From: JAGLTZ01 sp964637695
GTDB lineage: Bacteria > Blakebacterota > Blakebacteria > Blakebacterales > Blakebacteraceae
Direction: 5' to 3'
Assembly: GCA_964637695.1 (NCBI GenBank)
Contig: CAZWVF010000060.1
Coordinates: 1 to 15,111 of the forward strand
Length of the DNA: 15,111 nucleotides
The stretch's first letter is position 1; each line of letters opens with the position of its first letter. Positions 7,552 through 15,111 of this stretch are shown here, in pieces. Below the pieces are notes generated by a model. The model worked only from the letters and a program-made list of their open reading frames with translations. It was not told where the DNA came from and did not search any database. Both the position numbers and the translations under genes were made by a program.

Positions 7552-8721
7552 GTGCCTGAACGCGATGCAATAGTTGTTGGCGCCGGGCCATGTGGTTCGA
7601 CAGCGGCAACAGCACTGGTTCAAAAGGGTTATGATGTGCTGTTGCTGGATCGTCAGAAGTTTCCCCGTGATAAGGTCTGCGGAGACAACATTACCGGAGA
7701 AGCGATAGAACTTCTATTTGGAATCGGCATGGAGGAGAAGATCAGGGAAGCCGACTTCTATCCGATCAGCAGCTTCCTCCTCAGTTCACCGAAAGGCTAC
7801 GTCATCGAAGCTGAAATAGGAGACAGTGGACGATCCGTCGCCAGTTCCTATGTAGTACCGCGAGTTGAATTCGACCTGCTGGTGCAGCAGCATGCCATCG
7901 AATCGGGGGCGGAGTTCCAGGTAGCACATGTGACTGGACCTGTTGTGGAGAATGGACGAGTGGTTGGTGTGCAGGTCCGGTCGAATGGAGATGATCAGAT
8001 TATCCTCTCTAAAGTCGTCATAGGGGCAGACGGCGTATCGTCTGTGATCGCACAGGCATTGAAATCTGATCAGCATGAGGCCCGCCACAGGGCCGTAGCT
8101 CTCCGTACATACATTGATGACATAGAAGAGAGGCCTCACAGGCTCGAGTTCTATCTGCCCGGATGCATCCTACCCGGATATGCCTGGAAATTCCATGCAG
8201 GAGGAGGCAGGGTCAATCTGGGTCTGGGCATGAGACTCGATAAATTCCGCAAAAGTGATCGAAGTCTGGAAGAACTGCTGGAAATTTTCCTGGATATGCC
8301 GATCATCAGGAAATGCCTGCAGGGAAGCAGCAGACCGAATCAAATATCTGTGGGACAGCTCAATCTTGGCTCCCAGGATATCCAGCGAGCCTTTGATGGT
8401 GCTCTGCTGGTCGGTGACGCTGCCGGTCTGGTTAATCCTCTTTCGGGTGGAGGTATCCGTAACGGCCTCGAATCGGCCCTGCTGGCTGCCGATATCATTG
8501 AGGATGCACTGTCAAATGATGACGTGTCGCTGAAAAGACTGAGAAGGTACGATCGGGCAATCAGGGCCGCCATGTGGACCAATATGCGCAGATCCTATCT
8601 CATCCAGAGGAATATGCTTCAGTTTCCCGGTCTTGTTGACCTGCTGGTTCGATTTTTCGGGTCGAATAGAGGCCTCACCTCTCTGATAATCAGGAAGTTC
8701 CAGCCTAAACCGGGTAGTTAA
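7552..8721 (+). CDS. FAD-dependent reductase, geranylgeranyl reductase family (copy 1)
   Basis: A 389-residue flavoprotein of the GGR family, which uses FAD to saturate double bonds of polyprenyl chains. A GTG start at 7552 was chosen because AAGGA (7540-7544) sits 7 nt upstream; a TTG at 7546 is only 1 nt from it. Seen in order: dinucleotide-binding GAGPCG (10-15), the family hallmark FPRDKVCGD (37-45), IGADG (157-161), LPGYAWKF (207-214), and FAD-binding VGDAAGLVNPLSGGG (287-301). The residue after YxWxF is His where many family members have Pro. The gene follows the TPR/GWxTD-like gene after 13 nt, likely in one operon, and converges with the kinase gene across 10 bp. Substrate is unknown; a UbiA-family gene and a second GGR-like gene lie within 7 kb, which favours a polyprenyl lipid or quinone. 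Confidence 0.82.
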   Translation: MPERDAIVVGAGPCGSTAATALVQKGYDVLLLDRQKFPRDKVCGDNITGEAIELLFGIGMEEKIREADFYPISSFLLSSPKGYVIEAEIGDSGRSVASSYVVPRVEFDLLVQQHAIESGAEFQVAHVTGPVVENGRVVGVQVRSNGDDQIILSKVVIGADGVSSVIAQALKSDQHEARHRAVALRTYIDDIEERPHRLEFYLPGCILPGYAWKFHAGGGRVNLGLGMRLDKFRKSDRSLEELLEIFLDMPIIRKCLQGSSRPNQISVGQLNLGSQDIQRAFDGALLVGDAAGLVNPLSGGGIRNGLESALLAADIIEDALSNDDVSLKRLRRYDRAIRAAMWTNMRRSYLIQRNMLQFPGLVDLLVRFFGSNRGLTSLIIRKFQPKPGS

Positions 8722-8731
8722 TCGGGACGAA

Positions 8732-10969
8732 TCAGTCGGCCAGTCGCATCCGCTTCAGGATTTCCTGAAACCACGGCTCTGAACGTACGCTGTCGAATTC
8801 AGGAAACACTTTCAGATGAGGCATCGTCACGTCGCGGTACTCGAGGGCTTCCTCCGTCCATTCTCTGAATTTGTCAACCTGGCCCAGCCCTAGATGGATC
8901 AGAGCGGCACCTACCGGGGATATATATTTCTCCTTCGATTTCTCTTCCAGGTCGATCAGCAACTCTTCGGCCTTATCCCTCTGGCCGGAAACAGCATACG
9001 CCATTCCAAGACAACCGAGAGCCCACGGCATTCCACCTGTGAGTTTGGCTGCCTTCTTCAACTCCGATATCGCCTCTTCATACCTTTTCTTCTGAATGTA
9101 CAGACATCCGTTGAAGAGACGTGCTATGCCGAAGTTCGGCTCCAATTCCAGAGTTCTGTAGTACATGACTTCAGCTTCATCGTACTGCCGGGCGCAGTAG
9201 CGAATTGCCCCTGCATTCGCGTTGACCAGAAGTGCAAGTGGATCCAGTTCGAGTGCCTTGTCTATTTCTTTAATGGCTTCGTCGAAACGGCCTCTGAAGG
9301 AAAGGTGTACGGCATACCAGTTTCGCGTGCGGGAGCTGTTGGGGTTGAGCTCGATTGCCCATTTGAATTGATTCTCGGCTGCTTTCCAGTCCCAATCGTA
9401 AATGGTGTTGATCCAGCCCAGCGTTCCATGAGCTTCCGCATGTCTGTCGTCTATTTCCAGTGCCCTTTTGCTGGCCGCTTTCGCCCGGGGGAAAGCTTCT
9501 TTAGGAGGCAGCAGACTCCAGTAACCCATCGAATTGTAGACATCGGCAATCCTGGCATGAGCCGAAGCATACTGGGGATCCAATGAGATTGCGCGTTCGA
9601 AGAAATCGATTGAGTTCTTGAAACCTTCAGCCGTGCGCATACCCCAGTAGTAAAGACCCTGTAGATATGCATTATGGGCATCCAGGTCTTCCGTATGACG
9701 TTTGGTCATTTCAGATTCCTCTTCACCAAGAAGCTTTACTTTCAGGTTTTCGACCACCGCCAGGGATATATCATCCTGGATCGAAAAGATGTCCTGTAAT
9801 TTCCGTTCGTACCGTTCGGACCAGACCTGGTAACCATCGGTCGTACTGGTGAGCATGACCGCAATACGCACGCGGTCTTCTGCTTTCTGCACGCTGCCTT
9901 CCAGCACCGATCCCACATTCAGTTTCCTGCCTATTTCACGTACATCCTCCTCTTTCCCCTTAAAGGAGAAGGCGGAGGTACGAGCCACAACACGGAGTCC
10001 CTCCAACATGGAAAGAGCGTTGATGATCTCCTCGGCCATTCCATCACAGAAGTACTCCTGTTCTTCATCGGCACTGATATTCATGAAGGGGAGGACTGCA
10101 ATGGAAGGGAGGCGGCTTTCCCCGGTACATGCTGTTATACCGCCTGTAAGCTCAGAACCTCTCTCCAGAAGCTGAAGATCTGCGAGCAGATCCTCCACCT
10201 GCTGGTAACGTTCGTCCGGATCCTTGGTCAGAGCTCTCTCAATAATCGTCTCCAGCTCTTCAGGGAGGTCGGGCCTGAACCGATGAATCGATTTAGGCTT
10301 GGAACTCAGGATTGAGTAGACAATCGCATACAGGTGGTCTCCTTTATATGGCTTTTCCCCTGTCAAGACCTCGTATAAGACAACACCGAGAGACCAGATA
10401 TCGGTCCGATGATCAATATCACTTCCCTCAGCCTGTTCCGGTGACATATACGCCGCAGTGCCAAGAGTTTTTCCTGAATCGGTTATTCCCGAATAGTCGG
10501 TCAGTTTCGCCAGCCCGAAGTCTACGATCTTCACTGTCCCATCAGGAGTTATCAGGATATTGTCCGGTTTTATGTCCCTGTGAGTTATGCCTTGCTGGTG
10601 AGCTTTTGAGAGAGCTTCACCAATCTGCCGGATCCAGTTCAAAATGTCCTTCAGCGGTCGCGGGGAGGATTCTTCAATAATCTCCTTCAGTGAGCTGCCG
10701 GCAATATGTTCCATTACAATGAACAACCGGCCTTCCTCCTCTTCGAATCCGTACACCTGAGCGATATTGGGATGATTCAGACGAGCCGCTGCCTTTGCCT
10801 CCAGAAGAAAGCGATCCTGCTCATCTGATGATTCAGCTACGTAGAAGGGCAGGAATTTCAGGGCGACCTGCCGGTCCAGACGGGTGTCCTGAGCCAGGTA
10901 CACATCACCCATACCTCCAGCACCCAGCTTTTCCTCTATCCTGTATTGCTTTATCGTACTACCGATCAT
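8732..10969 (-). CDS. Ser/Thr protein kinase fused to a TolB-like domain and TPR repeats
   Basis: A 745-residue three-part protein. The Hanks-type kinase (about 9-265) has all key residues: glycine loop GAGGMGDVY (16-24), K38 in VALK, E57, HRDIKPDN (130-137), DFG (150-152) and SPEQ (176-179). A short linker leads to a TolB/FlgO-like domain (about 288-410) with IAVLPFMNIS, FCDGMAEEII, LEGSV and WSERYER, as found in CadC- and cyclase-associated TPR proteins. TPR-like repeats fill about 428-735, with recurring helix pairs and (E/S)LDP or ELEP turns. No membrane segment is seen, so the protein is probably cytosolic, unlike PknB-type receptors. The ATG start has an AGG about 7 nt upstream. This architecture is common in Acidobacteriota, Gemmatimonadota and FCB-type bacteria. 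Its targets are unknown. Confidence 0.9.
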   Translation of the reverse strand: MIGSTIKQYRIEEKLGAGGMGDVYLAQDTRLDRQVALKFLPFYVAESSDEQDRFLLEAKAAARLNHPNIAQVYGFEEEEGRLFIVMEHIAGSSLKEIIEESSPRPLKDILNWIRQIGEALSKAHQQGITHRDIKPDNILITPDGTVKIVDFGLAKLTDYSGITDSGKTLGTAAYMSPEQAEGSDIDHRTDIWSLGVVLYEVLTGEKPYKGDHLYAIVYSILSSKPKSIHRFRPDLPEELETIIERALTKDPDERYQQVEDLLADLQLLERGSELTGGITACTGESRLPSIAVLPFMNISADEEQEYFCDGMAEEIINALSMLEGLRVVARTSAFSFKGKEEDVREIGRKLNVGSVLEGSVQKAEDRVRIAVMLTSTTDGYQVWSERYERKLQDIFSIQDDISLAVVENLKVKLLGEEESEMTKRHTEDLDAHNAYLQGLYYWGMRTAEGFKNSIDFFERAISLDPQYASAHARIADVYNSMGYWSLLPPKEAFPRAKAASKRALEIDDRHAEAHGTLGWINTIYDWDWKAAENQFKWAIELNPNSSRTRNWYAVHLSFRGRFDEAIKEIDKALELDPLALLVNANAGAIRYCARQYDEAEVMYYRTLELEPNFGIARLFNGCLYIQKKRYEEAISELKKAAKLTGGMPWALGCLGMAYAVSGQRDKAEELLIDLEEKSKEKYISPVGAALIHLGLGQVDKFREWTEEALEYRDVTMPHLKVFPEFDSVRSEPWFQEILKRMRLAD

Positions 10970-11048
10970 AACGGACCTGCCGGGGCACCTTCGGGTGTGG
11001 GAATAATTGCGTTAATTTGTCAGGTGATAGACGTGCCCCTTGATATGC

Positions 11049-11064
11049 GGATACTATTGTATCC
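11049..11064. promoter_or_regulatory. 6+6 bp inverted repeat in the kinase/UbiA divergent gap
   Basis: GGATACTATTGTATCC is a perfect 6-bp inverted repeat with a 4-bp centre, 49 bp before the UbiA start and 79 bp before the kinase start. It could be an operator in the 144-bp divergent gap, but a repeat this short can arise by chance. No clear sigma-70 promoter was found in the gap. Confidence 0.25.
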
Positions 11065-11113
11065 TATGTTGAACCAGTTTCAAGCGGACAGTGTCAGACA
11101 GTATTGATTCGCT

Positions 11114-12031
11114 ATGCTTAATGAAGCGGACATTCTTATACAGTCTCTCGATTCGGCCCCTGCTGAATCGGCAGCACGCATTGCGCATAATACCTTCCCA
11201 GACATAGCTATCGGATTGATCCGGCTCACAAGGCCCGGCAATGTCTTTCTGATAGGACTGGCTGTGCTTGCGGGTGCAGTAACTGGATCAGATCCAGTAA
11301 CAGAATGGTCGATTCTGTGCCTGGCTGCCGTTGCCGTTTCATTGATCGCTGCCGGAGGCTATGTCCTGAATGACATTCTGGATATCGGTTCAGATCGGAT
11401 TAATAAACCGGGCCGGCCTCTGGTTGCAGGGATCGTCAATATCCCTGTTGCCACTGCCTGGGTCGTACTGCTACTGGCAGCAGGTATAGCGATTTCTTCC
11501 TTTCTGCCAGTTACCTGTTTCTATATATCTCTTTTACTGGTGACGATGGCCCTACTGTATGATTTCTGGGGTAAGGGTCAACCACTGGTAGGTAATCTCA
11601 TGACCGCAGTCATGGCAGGCCTTGCATTCCCCATGGGTAGCCTGGCCGGAGGTCTGGGATGGTGGGGACTGGTTCCAGGTGTACTGGCCTTCCTGCTTCA
11701 TATCCCTCTGGAGATCATAAAGGATCTGCAGGATATACCTGGAGATCGTAAGTGCGGACTTCGTACCTGGCCTCTTGTCGCCGGCGATTCCGTTGCACGA
11801 CGATCAGCCCAAATGGTCCTTGTCCTTATACTGATTGTCCTGCCTCTGCCAACGATCAACGGCTGGTTGGGTCTCGGATATCTTGCCGTAGCGATTCCCG
11901 GTGTCGGCATTCCAACAATCTTGCTGATCAGGCGCCTCTCCAATCAGTTGGATTCTGCAGGTTATTTCGAACAGGTACGTTTAATCAGTCGATGTGTTGT
12001 CCTGGGTCTGCTGGCCCTGCTGGTTGGCTAG
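11114..12031 (+). CDS. UbiA-family prenyltransferase
   Basis: A 305-residue polytopic membrane enzyme that transfers a polyprenyl group from its diphosphate to an acceptor. Both Mg-diphosphate motifs are intact: N86-D87-ILD90-IGSD94-RIN97 followed by KPGRPL, and D204-LQD207-IPGD211. About eight to nine hydrophobic segments are visible from residue 42 on, after a roughly 30-residue hydrophilic N-terminus. The RLTRPGN start of the domain, NDILDIGSDRINKPGRP and LLYDFWGKGQPLVGN resemble by eye the digeranylgeranylglyceryl phosphate synthase branch found in archaea and some bacteria. Menaquinone (MenA), tocopherol or chlorophyll-type acceptors remain possible. No good ribosome binding site precedes the ATG. 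The gene converges with the phosphoesterase gene across 17 bp. Two GGR-family reductases nearby could act on its product. Confidence 0.85.
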   Translation: MLNEADILIQSLDSAPAESAARIAHNTFPDIAIGLIRLTRPGNVFLIGLAVLAGAVTGSDPVTEWSILCLAAVAVSLIAAGGYVLNDILDIGSDRINKPGRPLVAGIVNIPVATAWVVLLLAAGIAISSFLPVTCFYISLLLVTMALLYDFWGKGQPLVGNLMTAVMAGLAFPMGSLAGGLGWWGLVPGVLAFLLHIPLEIIKDLQDIPGDRKCGLRTWPLVAGDSVARRSAQMVLVLILIVLPLPTINGWLGLGYLAVAIPGVGIPTILLIRRLSNQLDSAGYFEQVRLISRCVVLGLLALLVG

Positions 12032-12048
12032 GGCAAGTCGTCGAAGTT

Positions 12049-13734
12049 TCAGCCGGGTTCCTCTTCGAAAAGTCTGGCTGTCTGAGGGCGGTCTGCCTCA
12101 GGACGCCATTCCAGCAATCCTGGTGTGTCTGTTCCGAATCCGGGGCTGCCCGGCATAAGGCAGAAATAAGTCAGCTTGTAGAGTTCCTGTAGAGGATTGT
12201 CCTTGTCGAACTCCGGCATCCAGAACCCGGTTCTTATAAACCAGTATGGTTTAGCCTCATCCTGGTTCTCTGTCTCACACTTGAGTTTCTCGATTCTTGC
12301 GTAGTGGTGATGTCCGAACAGGAAGTAAGGAACTGCTCCCGGTCCTTCATCTTCACCATTCAGAAACTCACAAATTTTTTCGGCTCCCAATTCCAGAAAA
12401 CGTGCTTTGTGTAGTCGATCGGCTCTGGAAAACAGATTCGATCCAACCAACTTCGATACAAGAGCAACGATGAATAGTACAACGATTGCCGGATAATTGA
12501 TCCATTCAATGCTATCGCGTTCCCAGATAGACTCCGATATGAATATGAAAAAGTGCAGAGCCCCGATTAATGCTAAAAGGCTGACAACCTTCAGCAACAG
12601 ACCCAGTATATATTGACCGGATGATGCATTCGAGGCCCGCTTGAGAAAGGTACGACCCTCCTCCTGGATTTTGGGTAATTCCTCACAGAATTGCTGACTC
12701 ATAGGAGGACTGCTGCATCCTTCCTGATAGGAATTTACTTTTGGCTGTGGTTCCTCACTATTCCGTCGGCGCCTCCAATCTTTGAATTTCTTTATCAAAA
12801 TGAGCAGGAATGCTCGAGGTAGATACTTACCGAGAATACGAATAGCACCATAAGGCAGTTTCTCAAATAACCAGAAAATGTAGCGTCGCAACGGTTTCAA
12901 ATTTTCGGCGAATGTATGGTATTTTTCCGCCTTGTTGAACGCATATCGTGCAAAGAGGGAACCTGAAGGAAGCTGTATCAGCTCAGGTTTGTCCGGCAAG
13001 GTCGGGTTTTCAAAGTTGGGGTAGCAACTTATAGAATCGTATTGCCCACCGTGCTCCGCGTAGAACACTCCCTCCTCGTAGCAAAATGAGGGAGGAAACC
13101 AGACCTTCATATCCTGTGTGTTCAGCTCATTTGGAAGTCCTGGATTATCCGGTAAAGGGTGTTTGCCTTTGCAATCTGTACCAATGGTCGCTTTCCATTT
13201 ATCATACGCTTCAACCAGTAAACCGCGAAATCGCTCCTGGACCTCCGGCCAGTACAGCTCCACATCGTGATTGCCCTTCAGTATGACAATCCCGTAATCC
13301 TTATGCGCCACAAACCAGGCTAATGCCTGGAAGAAAAGAGGATGCCCCTTATAGATTTTTTCGAGTTTCCACACGGTTTCCTCAGCCCTTGTACCAAGGC
13401 CGAATATTCGTTCGCGCCGGTTGAGGTCACCGTATTCTGAAACCCCTTTAACCTGGAGTAATTCCTCTTTATCCGAGGGTAAAGTATCTATTTGAATGAA
13501 ATCGAAGAGATCCCCATTAATGATCAATTTCCATGGTCTGGCACTGAAGTAATCAAAGGAAGGTCCATGTATAGCTGATCCCTCAGCCTGCAAGCATGAA
13601 TAGTAGTTCAGAAACCGGGCGAAAGTATCATCGTGGAAAAAATCCTCGTTCAGTGAAGTCAACCCACTTTCAGGGTCACGCCCTGCTCCAAGATGCAGAT
13701 CGCTTATGAACAGAAAATTATGTGAATTCGGCAC
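12049..13734 (-). CDS. Calcineurin-like metallophosphoesterase with a membrane-spanning insert
   Basis: A 561-residue protein starting with GTG at 13734, preceded by a perfect AGGAGG (13747-13742) at 7-nt spacing. The metallophosphatase motifs appear in order: SDLHLG (D12, H14), NGDLFD (D75), GNHDVE (154-159), AEHGGQYD (H228) and FGHHHYAR (474-477). The first four fit a normal catalytic core. Between H228 and the last motif lies an unusually long insert of about 245 residues, with a basic stretch (315-324, KKFKDWRRRR) and two likely transmembrane helices (about 375-400 and 413-432). The enzyme is probably anchored with its active site on the cytoplasmic side. Residues after 500 are of unknown role. 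The substrate cannot be named: the family includes nucleases, nucleotide and lipid phosphatases. It diverges from GGR-like copy 2 and has AT-richer coding sequence than the GH3 gene. Confidence 0.83.
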   Translation of the reverse strand: MPNSHNFLFISDLHLGAGRDPESGLTSLNEDFFHDDTFARFLNYYSCLQAEGSAIHGPSFDYFSARPWKLIINGDLFDFIQIDTLPSDKEELLQVKGVSEYGDLNRRERIFGLGTRAEETVWKLEKIYKGHPLFFQALAWFVAHKDYGIVILKGNHDVELYWPEVQERFRGLLVEAYDKWKATIGTDCKGKHPLPDNPGLPNELNTQDMKVWFPPSFCYEEGVFYAEHGGQYDSISCYPNFENPTLPDKPELIQLPSGSLFARYAFNKAEKYHTFAENLKPLRRYIFWLFEKLPYGAIRILGKYLPRAFLLILIKKFKDWRRRRNSEEPQPKVNSYQEGCSSPPMSQQFCEELPKIQEEGRTFLKRASNASSGQYILGLLLKVVSLLALIGALHFFIFISESIWERDSIEWINYPAIVVLFIVALVSKLVGSNLFSRADRLHKARFLELGAEKICEFLNGEDEGPGAVPYFLFGHHHYARIEKLKCETENQDEAKPYWFIRTGFWMPEFDKDNPLQELYKLTYFCLMPGSPGFGTDTPGLLEWRPEADRPQTARLFEEEPG

Positions 13735-13760
13735 TGTGGTGCCTCCTCACGCAGATATGA

Positions 13761-13808
13761 TACTGCTATAATCCCACTGGAATAATCGCATGGGAATGTT
13801 ACTGCTAT
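13761..13808 (+). repeat. Short direct repeat TACTGCTAT in the divergent gap
   Basis: TACTGCTAT occurs at 13761-13769 and again at 13800-13808, 39 bp apart, each followed closely by a CCC run. The first copy overlaps the extended -10. The second overlaps the inverted repeat GGGAAT (13792-13797) / ATTCCC (13807-13812). These could be binding sites for a regulator of the phosphoesterase and GGR-like genes, but chance is not excluded. Confidence 0.25.
13764..13772 (+). promoter_or_regulatory. Extended -10 promoter candidate for GGR-like copy 2
   Basis: TGCTATAAT is an extended -10 (TGnTATAAT) with a perfect hexamer. No -35 is recognisable 17 bp upstream, which extended -10 promoters can tolerate. 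Transcription would start near 13780, giving a leader of about 105 nt before the ATG at 13885. Confidence 0.4.
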
Positions 13809-13884
13809 TCCCGGGAGAGCGTCAAAGGCCAGTCAGGAATTTCCCCATACACCCAATCACAAGCTTTTTACATATTTTGAGTCG

Positions 13885-15111
13885 ATGAACAGCATTCTAT
13901 CAACCGATATCTGCATTATAGGCGCAGGTCCCGGGGGGGTTACTGCCGCAATCACGCTCGCACAGAAGAGAATTCCATCAGTTGTGCTGGAGAAATCAGT
14001 TTTCCCTCGTGATAAGGTTTGTGGAGATGCTTTCAGTGGCCGTGCAAGTGAAATAATCACGCGGCTGAATTCTGAATTGATCGATCAACTCCGCAAGAAG
14101 TCGATCATCCTGGAATCTCAGGGCACCCATCTCTTTGCGCCCAACATGAAGGGAGTGCGTATCCCCTTCCGAAGTGAGGACCACTCAAAAGAGAAGACGC
14201 TGGGATTCACGTCAAGGCGTTTCGACTTCGACAGCATCTTCGCATCTGAGATGGAGAAGTATCCCGAGATCAAATTACTGGAGGATTACGAGGCAAAATC
14301 CTTCACGAAAGCCAACGGTAAATGGATAATCACAGCATGTAATAACAGTAATAGCAGGAATAATTATCCTGAGATTACAACAAAACTGATCATCGCAGCC
14401 GATGGGGCCAATTCGCGATTTGCGAATCAGGTTGCGGGTAGAAAAACCGATCCCCGGCATTACGGAGCCGGAATCCGCGCGTACTATTCCGGTATGGAGG
14501 GGCTGGATCCCGATGGCTTTATCGAGCTGTATTTCCTGAAATCCTTACTACCAGGTTATCTCTGGATTTTCCCTCTGTCCGATGGCATGGCAAATACTGG
14601 TGTCTGGACCAGAAGTGATCTCGTTCGCAGAAAGAAGATTAACCTGGAGCGTGAACTGCAAACAGCTTTACAAACCTTACCTGGGCTGAAAGAACGATTT
14701 GCTGATGCTCGAATGGCTGCTCCACCTGTAGGATTCACGCTTCCACTGGGATTCAGGATAAAAAACATCTCCGGACCGCAATACATGCTGGTGGGAGATG
14801 CAGCCTCCCTGATAGATCCTTTTACCGGTGAGGGTATAGGGAATGCAATGGTCAGTGGTGCACTGGCCGCAGAGCAGGCAATGCTTTGCACTCAATCAAT
14901 GGATTTTTCTGAAGCGAGTTTGAGGTCTTACGATTCCCGGATTCAGGCGATTCTGGGTCGAGAATTACTTTTGGGCCGGCGATTGCAGAAACTGACAAGA
15001 CATCCTCAACTCATCAATCTTATTGCCAATCGTGCCCAACAAGAAGGCATCGTTTTTAAGACACTGACCTCAATGTTCCAGAATCTGGACCGAAGCGAGC
15101 GCTCAAGAAGC
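13885..15111 (+). CDS. FAD-dependent reductase, geranylgeranyl reductase family (copy 2, 3' end beyond window)
   Basis: An open frame of 409 codons from ATG 13885 to the last base, with no stop. The family is usually near 400 residues, so little should be missing. Motifs in order: GAGPGG (13-18), FPRDKVCGD (40-48), the AADG segment (171-174), LPGYLWIFP (222-230) and VGDAASLIDPFTGEG (303-317). These place it in the GGR family of flavoproteins that reduce polyprenyl double bonds. Unlike copy 1 it keeps the Pro after YxWxF and has DPFTGEG rather than NPLSGGG, so the two are distant paralogues. A weak GAG lies a few bases before the start. An extended -10 sits about 110 bp upstream. The gene diverges from the phosphoesterase gene. 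Substrate is not determinable here; context with the UbiA gene suggests a prenyl lipid or quinone. Confidence 0.85.
   Translation, partial: MNSILSTDICIIGAGPGGVTAAITLAQKRIPSVVLEKSVFPRDKVCGDAFSGRASEIITRLNSELIDQLRKKSIILESQGTHLFAPNMKGVRIPFRSEDHSKEKTLGFTSRRFDFDSIFASEMEKYPEIKLLEDYEAKSFTKANGKWIITACNNSNSRNNYPEITTKLIIAADGANSRFANQVAGRKTDPRHYGAGIRAYYSGMEGLDPDGFIELYFLKSLLPGYLWIFPLSDGMANTGVWTRSDLVRRKKINLERELQTALQTLPGLKERFADARMAAPPVGFTLPLGFRIKNISGPQYMLVGDAASLIDPFTGEGIGNAMVSGALAAEQAMLCTQSMDFSEASLRSYDSRIQAILGRELLLGRRLQKLTRHPQLINLIANRAQQEGIVFKTLTSMFQNLDRSERSRS

Noticed and set aside
8894..9586. Open frame of 230 codons on the plus strand inside the kinase gene
   Set aside because: It is antisense to the TPR part of the kinase fusion, whose repeats continue without interruption; the plus-strand translation shows no domain.
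12037..12064. TCGAAG...CTTCGA inverted repeat between the convergent UbiA and phosphoesterase genes as a bidirectional terminator
   Set aside because: Six-bp arms with a long loop, partly inside the phosphoesterase coding end, and no T-tract.
11752..12192. Open frame of 146 codons overlapping the UbiA and phosphoesterase ends
   Set aside because: It overlaps two real genes in other frames, and its composition looks like an out-of-frame reading.

Overview
This window looks like a chromosomal segment from an uncultured or little-studied Gram-negative-type bacterium, most plausibly of the FCB superphylum or a neighbouring candidate phylum. This is inferred from gene content only. The clues are a secreted TPR protein with a GWxTD-like domain, a cytosolic Ser/Thr kinase fused to a TolB-like domain and TPRs, a family 3 glycosidase lipoprotein, and FAD reductases of the geranylgeranyl reductase (GGR) family. 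No rRNA, tRNA, CRISPR array, transposase or integrase was seen.

Left end (1-1345): a toxin-antitoxin-like pair is transcribed leftwards. It has a small MqsR-like toxin candidate and an overlapping antitoxin candidate with a CxxC...CxxC zinc finger followed by two ribbon-helix-helix-like segments. A perfect 8+8 bp inverted repeat lies upstream of the toxin. The pair sits between two copies of an 84-bp sequence. The right copy is the 3' end of the intact GH3 gene. The left copy (62-169) is an orphan 3' end of a second GH3 gene, in frame directly behind the antitoxin stop. The pair therefore seems to have replaced the body of a GH3 paralogue.

Middle (1243-8721): a NagZ-like GH3 lipoprotein (leftward) diverges from an LctP-family lactate permease (rightward). 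Next comes a rightward two-gene unit: the secreted TPR/GWxTD-like protein and, 13 nt later, a GGR-family flavoprotein.

Right half (8732-15111): the strands alternate. In order they are a Ser/Thr kinase-TolB-TPR protein (-), a UbiA-family prenyltransferase (+), a membrane-inserted metallophosphoesterase (-), and a second GGR-family flavoprotein (+) that runs off the window end. A UbiA enzyme with both aspartate-rich motifs lying between two GGR-family reductases suggests a polyprenyl-lipid pathway. The prenyl acceptor could be a quinone or, as proposed for some FCB bacteria, an archaeal-type glycerol ether lipid. The other genes of the ether-lipid route are not in the window.

Genes are densely packed and no intergenic stretch exceeds about 200 bp. 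By eye, GC is clearly lower in the toxin-antitoxin segment (about 42% in one 60-base line) than in the GH3 gene (about 62% in one line).
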